From: Brachypterus glaber
Lineage: Eukaryota > Arthropoda > Insecta > Coleoptera > Kateretidae
Assembly: GCA_958510825.1 (NCBI GenBank)
Contig: OY294045.1
Span: 12,203,916 to 12,267,915 of the forward strand
DNA: 64,000 nt
Reading direction: 5' to 3'
Position numbers and translations under genes: made by a program. How positions within the stretch are numbered: position 1 is the stretch's first letter; each line of letters opens with the position of its first letter. The notes below the pieces were generated by a model. That model had not been told where the DNA came from, did not search any database, and was given only the letters and a program-made list of their open reading frames with translations. This document shows positions 56,615 through 64,000 of the stretch, piece by piece.

Positions 56615-57484
56615 CACGGTAAAAATAAATAATATTAAATTACATAAATGGTAATATGTTGCCATAGACCGGAAGGGTAAAAATTACATAGTCCGTAATA
56701 GTAATGTTTTGCATAGACAGGAACAGTAAAAATTATATAGTCCATAATGGTAATATTTTGCATAGACCGGAACGGTAAAAATTACATAGTACAGAATGGT
56801 TTGGACTTTTTGACATAGAGACTTGAAATTTGAAAAAAAATATTTACTACTTAGAAAATGTTTGTTTCTAATTACAAGTCTCTATGTCAAAGCTTTTTTG
56901 AAATATCGTAGCGTAAAGTTCATTTGGTTTAATAAACCAAACGATTTGCACCCTTAATACGAGTATAAACTGCTTACATCTTTCTTTAAAGATCTATTGT
57001 CTAATAAAGATCGTAATTTATAATGAATGTAAATTTTAGGCCACAAATAAAGCATTTAAATATCGTACATAAATAATATTTACCTTTTTTTACACTTTAA
57101 CCTAGCAGCATGCGTCGCTATCTCTCTAACAATAACAATATTAAACAGCCCGTCTCATGATGCTACGTCCTCTTGGTTATTGTCCAAAGCGCACGCGCGT
57201 CTTAAAATAACATAGCCCGACATTGTAAAATCATGTAAAAATATGTAAATCAATATAAATATATTTTTTTACAGTATTTTACATTATTTTACATTCTTTT
57301 ACATTCTTTTACATTATTTTACATTCTTTTACATTTTTTTACATTCTTTTACATTATTTTAAATTATTTTACATTATTTTACATAAATTCATGAATTATG
57401 CATAGTCCAGAATAGTAAATTTACTATTCCGTACTATGTAATTTCATGTATTTTTACATTATTTTACATGCAGTTTTTACAGTG
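56615..57484 (-). mobile_element. Tc1/mariner-type MITE, copy 2 (870 bp)
   Basis: Inverse of the 37673 copy: starts CACGGTAAAAATAAATAA after TA (56613-56614), ends GCAGTTTTTACAGTG before TA (57485-57486). The CCGG(A/T)..GGTAAAAATTACATAG units (56660-56790) and the TTTTACATTATTTTACATTC array (57220-57380) are both expanded relative to copy 1. GGTTTGGACTTTTT occurs at 56798. It has no transposase. Confidence 0.85.
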
Positions 57485-57959
57485 TATAGGAAGATTTTCC
57501 TAAAAGAAAATCTTGCGTTAGTAAAAAGTATTCTTTTGTTGGCAGCACTATTTTGTATCTATTTTCAACGACTGCACTAAATAAATCACGTGTCAAGTTA
57601 AAATAGTCCAGACACCTGAAATTTGAAACCACAAACAAATCTTGACACAGGTTACCCTGACACATGTTAGTAACATCCAAAACAAAAGAAACACAAGAAA
57701 AATAGAAAACCTAGCCACAGGCTTATGAATGTAATCTACACCCAAAAGTAAGAGATTACAATGGATTATAGCTTGTAAATATTTGTAAAGGAATTGTTTG
57801 TTCAAAAAAGGTCAAAGAACCAATAAATCAGGGGAAAAATGTTATTTTTTTTTACTTTAAATACGTTACGCAAAATGTTACAACAAAAGAGACAAAAAAC
57901 TTCTTAATTTTATGTTGGTATTATGTGAGTACGATCAATGCTATATTTGCCAATCTGAT

Positions 57960-58235
57960 GCCGACCCCGGTAGCGCAATGGTTAGCGCGTTTGATTACGG
58001 ATCCCGGGGTTGTGGGTTCGAGCCCCACATATAGCATGGATGTATAGTAGTGTAAATAGTCGGTAGATGGAACTAAGATGACTAACTGTAATGTGGGTTG
58101 CAGATGAAACTGTAAACACATTTCAGGGTGGATGCGAGTTTTGTTGGGGACCGTGCTTAGGAGGGCACGTAAAGATGGCGGTCCCTTCAATTGGGCCATA
58201 ACAGCGAAAAACGACGTTAAACAGTAAAACAAAAA
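57960..58235 (+). mobile_element. SINE family S2, tRNA-like head
   Basis: The head GCCGACCCCGGTAGCGCAA, TGGTTAGCGCG (A box region) and GTGGGTTCGAGCCCCAC (B box, about 58012-58028) closely resembles a tRNA. The body continues with GCAGATGAAACTGTAAACAC, GGACCGTGCTTAGGAGGGCA, and ends GGGCCATAACAGCG, AAAAACGACGTTAAACAGTA, AAACAAAAACAG. Flanks GCCAATCT and GCAAATCT may be an imperfect duplication. It is different from S1 and from the 12927 SINE. Frames on the minus strand across it are fortuitous. Confidence 0.85.
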
Positions 58236-58930
58236 CAGCAAATCTAAAAATTAATTTTCTAAATGTTACCTCGTAATTAGGTAGAAAAGATTTTTCAACT
58301 TTTTTTTCAAGTTTGAGATTTTGGCTGAGGTGCACATAAAATAATCATAATATGTATATGTAATACATAGATTACATGTATTAATAAAGTTTGGGAAGTG
58401 CGTGATTTCTTGTCCCACTATTTTCCACTCCTGGACCTGACCTGTAATGAAAAATAAAGACCGGTAAATTAATTATTACTGGTCTGCAATTTAAATCATT
58501 AAATTCCGCTAGATGGCGCCACCGATTAAAATATCTTTATTAATGCTTAAAGCAAGATGGCTGAACTGCTGTTGTCATTATAAACACGAATATAATCCAA
58601 TACATTTCGTTTAAAAAACTTATATGTACAGTTTTAGTCAACGTTTTTTACTTTTGAGACAGAAGGATAATAAATGTTATAAACGGTGCCTTGTTAGCTA
58701 TCAACAAATGTTTTTTGTGGTTGTTTATTTGGGTTACGCCTATGTGAAACTTCAGTTTAATATGATTGTTCTTTTCTTGTGAAGTGCAGGAAAAATATTT
58801 GTACTAAATATAAAAAGAACTAAAAAACTAAGTATTAGGGTATTATTTTCTTCATTTGAATTCAAACATCTAAGTTTTAAAAAAATTAGCACTTTATTTT
58901 TAATAAAAACAGTTGCGAATAAAATAGTAA

Positions 58931-59008
58931 ACAGGTCTCCCGGAAAATGGTACTTTTCCTCGATCTATAAATGGTCTCGGAAAAGTACTATTTTCCGAGT
59001 CGACCTGT
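58931..59008. repeat. Short inverted repeat, 78 bp
   Basis: ACAGGTCTCCCGGAAAATGG, TACTTTTCC pairs with GGAAAAGTACTATTTTCCGA, GTCGACCTGT around a 19-nt loop. Confidence 0.75.
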
Positions 59009-60109
59009 AATCTACTATTATATGTATGTAAATACAATTTTTCCAATTTAAAGAAATGTACCACTCATTGATTGCTAAACTAGTATTACTTGTTGTTATT
59101 TATTTAAAAAAAAAGGCCTGGTAGAGTTAAAACCGAGACCATATTGAACAGAATTGGAGTATTTTTTTTTAAAGCTAGTTTGGAGGAAGGATTACATGGT
59201 GGGTCACATAGAAAGGTAGGCAGGCGTAGACATAAAAAGTTTGTACGGTGTAGAATTTATCTTTAGGAAAATGAAACAAATGACTGTGAATATGGTGTTA
59301 ACGACAGCCGCCTTAAACTAGTCTTGGGACTGATACTTCATTAATTTTACACCCTTTTTGGAGAAAACATTTCAACTGGATATCGTATATCAAAAATAAT
59401 ATAAAAAAAACAATGAAAAAACAAACCGGATCAATTTGTATGTGCAACTTGAAGCTTTGCAATCGGGTATTTTGTTAAAATTCCAGGTAAATTAGCTAGA
59501 CAATGTGTAATTGACTAGACAGGCAAACACTATAGGATTGATTAGGGAAACCTTAAAATTTCATTCCAAATCTTGTAAAGTTTATTTCTGAAGGATATTA
59601 GTGAGGTAATGTTTTTTTTTCTACGACCATTCTAAAACAGCTTAGAATCAAGTAGCCTAAAACCAGTTAATTAAGTACGGAGTACATTCGTTTTAATTAC
59701 TGTACTGGCTTTATGAGGGCAAGTAGGAATAAAGGTCGTCCATTGTAGATCCTGTTGCAATGCCAATGCTTTTTAAGAAGGGAGTTCACCCGGTATCGCT
59801 AAGTCATCGTTTTAATATCGCATCTCCCCACTCAACGACCCAGTAGGCAAATTTAATAGATAACTCGGCAAAATTGTAGGTCAGTTGGCAAAATTTAGAT
59901 GTGTTATAATTTTTGTTGTTGCTGTTGTTCAATTGTAAAAAAGATTTCAGGGGTAAAAATTTACTTAGGGCTAAAAAAAATAGCACGGGAAAAAAAGTCA
60001 TCAAAATTTTTGGGAGGGAAAAAAAATTCAGTCGGCAATTTTTTTCTTTACAACCCACACGACAAAAACCTCGAAACGTCCCTGCGGGTATTATTTGGAC
60101 AACATATTT
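59009..60109. other. Intergenic, no gene
   Basis: Only overlapping chance frames (59804-60165). No repeat ends were recognised. Confidence 0.35.
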
Positions 60110-60626
60110 GCGACTCTTATAAGCTCATAATCAAATGCATTTTGCATGTTCTTATAGGCCCATAAGATGTCTTTACTTTTTTTCTTTTGGGTTGGCAACC
60201 GACAAAAGCCTATTGCTCGACGTTTTCCGTGCAAATGTCAATGTCGCTTTAAAGTTTAATTTTCTACAAAATTTTGTGTTGGGTTATTTTTCACCGCAAT
60301 TGTGGCTTGGTTACTTGCAGTGAAAAATAGAAGACATGACTATAAAATATATCAAAATGTCATTTGTTCTTAGAATTTAAAACATGGTAAAAACTGTAAT
60401 ACCAACCCGAAACAAAAATCACTAAATCAGTCATCAATTTAAATGTGAAAAAGTTTTTTTAAATTTTAGAGCAAAATAGAAAAAATTGTATAAAGCACTT
60501 GTTTTGTAACACGTTTTTAGCTCACTAGTACTTTAAAAACTCGCCGCAAGCGGCTCGTTTTCTAAACTTGTACTCGTGCGCTAAAAACGTATGTTATAAA
60601 ACTTGTACTTTAAAATACTATTTATT
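60110..60626 (-). repeat. Dispersed repeat family G, copy 3
   Basis: Reverse complement of the 42.8-kb copy without its triplication: CGACTCTTATAAGCTCATAA, TTTTTTCTTTTGGGTTGGCA, GTAAAGCACT-like phrase TTGTATAAAGCACTTG, AACTCGCCGCAAGCGGCTCG, ending TACTTTAAAATACTATT. It shows the single-unit ancestral state. Confidence 0.85.
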
Positions 60627-61048
60627 ATATAAAAGGTTTCACTAAAATTAGTGAACGCGTTGTTAACTCTAGCGGATTGAAGGGCAATAAATTTATATTA
60701 TTTATGTTTATACCTATTTACAACCTCATTAATTTTTGGATTTATTAAAGAATTTAAATGCTGTAATAATTTAAATAAGGCAATAATTACATTAATTAAT
60801 AACTACTTTACAATGACCGCAGGTGAGAAGAAAGTTATTTTATTGCTCGAAAAACACATAAAAGGCCATACTGTTTGACTTATCAAAACTAAACTTTAAA
60901 ATTAGGGTTTTTATGGGATCCTCAGGATGTTTTCCTAATAGTTTTTTTTAACAATCATCATAAACTTTAAGTTTTGTTTTGTCTAGTTTAAAATGTGGTA
61001 CAAGCATACATTATAATTTAATAATTATTCAATTAAATAATCGGTATA
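60627..61048. other. Intergenic, no gene
   Basis: AT-rich. Nothing recognised. Confidence 0.35.
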
Positions 61049-63294
61049 CATATGGTGAAGCTGGAGCTAAAGTGGTCTATCTAACATTTTTGGCGAAAAT
61101 GAGTTATGGCCATATTTCAATACTACACATTATATATTTATAGTTTAAACTCATTTTAGGTCTATAAACCTGCCCAAACCCCTTAATTTAAACGATAACA
61201 TTTAGGAACTCTACATTTATTTATTTTTTAAATTTGTTAAAAACGGTTTCTCTCATTGTATTTTAAATATGTATTTTCCTATTTCTAAATAATGTTTGCA
61301 AAAAAATATATATATGCGAGCTTTATATAATATAATAAAATTATTTTTGAGTGTACCCAAGTATTACGCAACACTTTTTGGGGTATACTAAATAAGCCTG
61401 TTTTTTACAAAAAATAGGTCACAATATGAATAATTTTAGCTAAAAACGCATAAGAAACGTAATATAGAACATAAAAAGACCCACAAAATAAGATTATAAT
61501 TAATTTAATATAATTTTAAAGCTATTTCACACATAAATTTTAGAAATTGCTATTTTTGCCAAAATTTAAAAAGCTAAAGTGGTCTAACTAACATTGTTTC
61601 CAACACTTTTTATTTCCCAAACAAAAGCAACTATTGCAACAATTTTGCGTGAAATAGTGTAGTACTACCTTTAAACTATACTATAAAATTATTTTTGGGT
61701 GTGTCCAAGTATTACGTAACACTTTTTAGGGTATACTAAATGAGCCTGTTTTTACAAAAAAAAATATTTTTTTGTAAAAAATAGGCTTATTAGGTATACC
61801 CCAAAAAGTGTTACGTAATACTTGGACACACCCAAAAATAATTTTATAGTATAGTATAAAGGTAGTACTATAGCATTTAATGCATAGTTGTTGCAATAGT
61901 TGGTTTTGTTTGGGAAATAACGAGTGTTGAAAACATGGTTAGTTAGACCACTTTAGCTATTTCACTTTTGGCAAAAATAGCAGTTACTAAAATTTATGGA
62001 AGGCATAGCGTAGTGGCTAGTGCGTATGCATAGCAAGTCTACTATCGTGAGTTCGATTCTCACTGGCGCCGATTTGCCTTTTTCAGTTAATTAATAATTG
62101 AAATTTGGCGAAGGCGATAAGTGAAACGGACACTCCCTAGAAACTGGTTCGAAAGTCAGTATAAGCCGGTGGTTCCCTCTACTACTAGCCCACACAAGTC
62201 CTGGACTTGGGGGATGCTTAATTAAGTAGAATAGTAAGAGGTTAAACAAACATGTAATGTAATGTAATGTAATTTATCTGTGAAATAGCTAAAAAGTGGC
62301 ATTAAACTAATTAAAATCTTATTTGGTGGGTCTTTTATGTTCTATATAACATTTTTTGTCCGTTTTTAGCTAAAATTACTCACATTGTGACCTTTTTTTT
62401 GTAAAAACAGGCTCATTTAGTATACCCTAAAAAGTTTTACGTAATACTTGGACACACCCAAAAATAATTTTATAGTATAGTTTAAAGGTAGTACTACACT
62501 ATTTCATGTATAACTGTTGCAATAGTTGCTTTAAATAACGAGTGTTGAAAACAATGTTAGTTAGACCACTTTAGCTTTTTCACTTTTGGCGAAAATAGCT
62601 ATTACTAAAATTTATGTGTAAAACAGCTTAAAAGTGGCATAAAACTAATTAAAATTTTATTTGTGGATCTTTTTATATTCTATACAACATTTTTTTAGCT
62701 AAAATTATTCATATTGTTACCTTTTTTTTGTAAAAAGAGGCTCATTTAGTATACCCTAAAAAGTGTTACGTAATACTTGCACAAAAATAATTTTTTAGTA
62801 TAGTTTAAAGGTAGTACTACACTATTTTATGTATAAGTGTTGCAATAGTTGGTTTTGTTTGGGAAATAATGAGTGTTGAAAACAATGTTAGTTAGACCAC
62901 TTTAGCTTTTTTACTTTTGGCGAAAATAGCAAATTCTAAAATTTATGTATGAAATAGCTTTAAAATGGCATTAAAATAATTAAAATTATATTATATGGTT
63001 AGGTTGAATTATTATTTTACACCTACTGTACCAACTTACCCAAAAAAATTAAACTTTTGTGTGAAAAGAGACTATGAGTTTTTTCCTAAAAAGTGTCGCG
63101 TAATAATTGAAGGCACCCAAAACTAAAGTTATTTTAATGAGATAAGTTTTTTTATATTTTAAGCTAACATATGCCCAAAAAGTTTTGTTTTAAAGGTAAA
63201 AGTCATTAAATTATAAGTCACAACGCGTTTTCTTCATTTTCTCCATATTTACATTTTGTTAGTTAGACCACTTTAGCTCCAGCTTCACCATATG
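61049..63294. mobile_element. Composite inverted-repeat element made of about 335-bp units, 2.25 kb
   Basis: Ends CATATGGTGAAGCTGGAGCT (61049) and AGCTCCAGCTTCACCATATG (to 63294) are exact inverted repeats flanked by TA. Inside, the phrase GTTAGTTAGACCACTTTAGC recurs at about 61938, 62554, 62888 and 63258 in direct orientation, giving units of about 335-370 bp (the first lengthened by a SINE), and in inverse orientation at about 61068 and 61573. Each unit also has a hairpin-forming TTACGTAA(T/C)ACTTG block and a TTTACAAAAAA stretch that pair head to head at 61700-61810. The SINE at 61998-62273 interrupts one unit. No transposase. The TA flanks suggest Tc1/mariner-type mobilisation. Confidence 0.82.
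61998..62273 (+). mobile_element. SINE family S1, head type C, inserted in the composite element
   Basis: The head GGAAGGCATAGCGTAGTGGC and B box GAGTTCGATTCTCAC differ from types A and B; the body after GGCGCCGATTTGCC is S1, with tail ATGTAATGTAATGTAATGTA. AATTTAT flanks it (61991-61997 and 62271-62277), and the neighbouring units read CTAAAATTTATGTGT uninterrupted at the same place, confirming the insertion. Confidence 0.9.
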
Positions 63295-63383
63295 TACTAA
63301 AATTTTAATTAGTGAAAAATATAGACAATGGTAATAAAGTCAGCTATAGATCTTTACAGTGACTTTTTAATAGTTTTTTTTTT

Positions 63384-63764
63384 AACCACCAGCGTAAAAG
63401 CACATCTTTATTACTGTTCTTTTCATTGGTAGAAATATTATTTCTCTACCTGTGACGTCAGAGGTTCTAAAAATAATGAAATTGCACCATGGTTAATAAT
63501 GAATTTTTATTCAGCTGTTTTGGAATCTGACGTTTCACATAATTATTAAATCACATTGCTATTTACAAGTGTCTTTAGGTACCAAATTCATTTATTGCAT
63601 GATAAATTAAAAAATATTAACTAAATTAGTACCTATAAAACATGTTTTACAAAAAACACTTCAAAAAGTTAAAATCATTGGTCCATCATATTCAACCATA
63701 GATTATACAACCCATAGATTACCGTAAAGATCATAGATTACTAGAGGTACAACCCCCATATATT
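63384..63764 (+). repeat. Dispersed repeat family C, copy 2
   Basis: Matches 10664-11036 throughout, with a few indels (for example a GTTAAAATC insertion near 63667 and CTCTACCTGTGACG versus CCTACCTATGAAG). Boundaries are only approximate. Confidence 0.85.
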
Positions 63765-64000
63765 AGATATTAGATATTCAACTCGTAAAACGACAATGTT
63801 TTATAGGTTGCATATGCGTTGCTCCAAGCCTTGCGCAATTTGCGCAGCACAAATAATCTGGTCTTTTGTTGATATAACCTAAAAATAAAATTGTTTATTT
63901 TTTAAAATGACATATTTATTAACAAAATTTAACAAAAGTAATTAGTAACTTTGTAAACTACTTATAAAAATTATAGTTGATTGTACAATTTCGGCAAGAC

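Noticed and set aside
57921..58241. 106-residue minus-strand frame
   Set aside because: It is antisense to SINE S2, with no recognisable content.

Overview
This is a eukaryotic, AT-rich (by eye roughly one third G+C), intron-poor and gene-poor stretch, most likely from an arthropod and probably an insect. The evidence is the mix of repeats: Tc1/mariner, piggyBac-like, PIF/Harbinger-like and 8-bp-TSD (hAT or Merlin type) inverted-repeat elements, Jockey/CR1-like LINE fragments, a Penelope-like element with a GIY-YIG domain, and tRNA-headed SINEs. No species can be named from the sequence alone. I see no operon, CRISPR array, phage or bacterial feature. All assignments were made by reading the sequence; no database search was run.

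Only one open reading frame looks like an ordinary host gene: 2327-3670 on the minus strand (447 codons, ATG start, AATAAA 35 bases past the stop), an unrecognised Ser/Lys/Glu-rich protein with a repeated RKS-type motif. It lies just beyond a 788-bp satellite-like tandem array (1-1983). Everything else recognisable as protein coding is mobile-element debris: a frameshifted LINE reverse transcriptase (17321-19012, minus), a LINE (34121-36111, minus) split by a second LINE (34594-35583, plus), two dead Tc1-type transposases (23814-24657 and 25418-26143), and a Penelope-like C-terminal/endonuclease fragment (39909-40275, minus).

Layout. 1-2 kb: satellite. 2.3-3.7 kb: the gene. 5-17 kb: foldback elements, MITEs, one SINE and relics of a recurrent MITE family (called E here; seven pieces in the window). 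17-19 kb: LINE. 20-30 kb: inverted-repeat transposons, two Tc1 elements, and a MITE (M1) nested inside another repeat (G), with empty-site evidence. 30-38 kb: SINEs, a piggyBac-like element, nested LINEs and a Tc1/mariner-type MITE. 39-40 kb: the Penelope-like relic. 41-44 kb: E and G copies, one with a 260-bp triplication. 44-51 kb: largely featureless AT-rich DNA. 51-58 kb: long foldbacks, small Harbinger-like MITEs, SINEs and a second mariner-type MITE. 60-63.8 kb: a G copy and a 2.2-kb composite element built from tandem and inverted units of about 335 bp, with a SINE inside.

The genes do not act together in a pathway. The window reads as layered insertions, and several layers can be ordered because target-site duplications or sister copies preserve the empty site. 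The points most worth following are a 103-bp insertion with an 11-bp target-site duplication that carries a hammerhead-like core, a SINE body carried by three different tRNA-like heads, an over-represented word (GGTTTGGACTTTTT), a MITE with 16-bp iterons in both arms, and the composite element at 61-63 kb.
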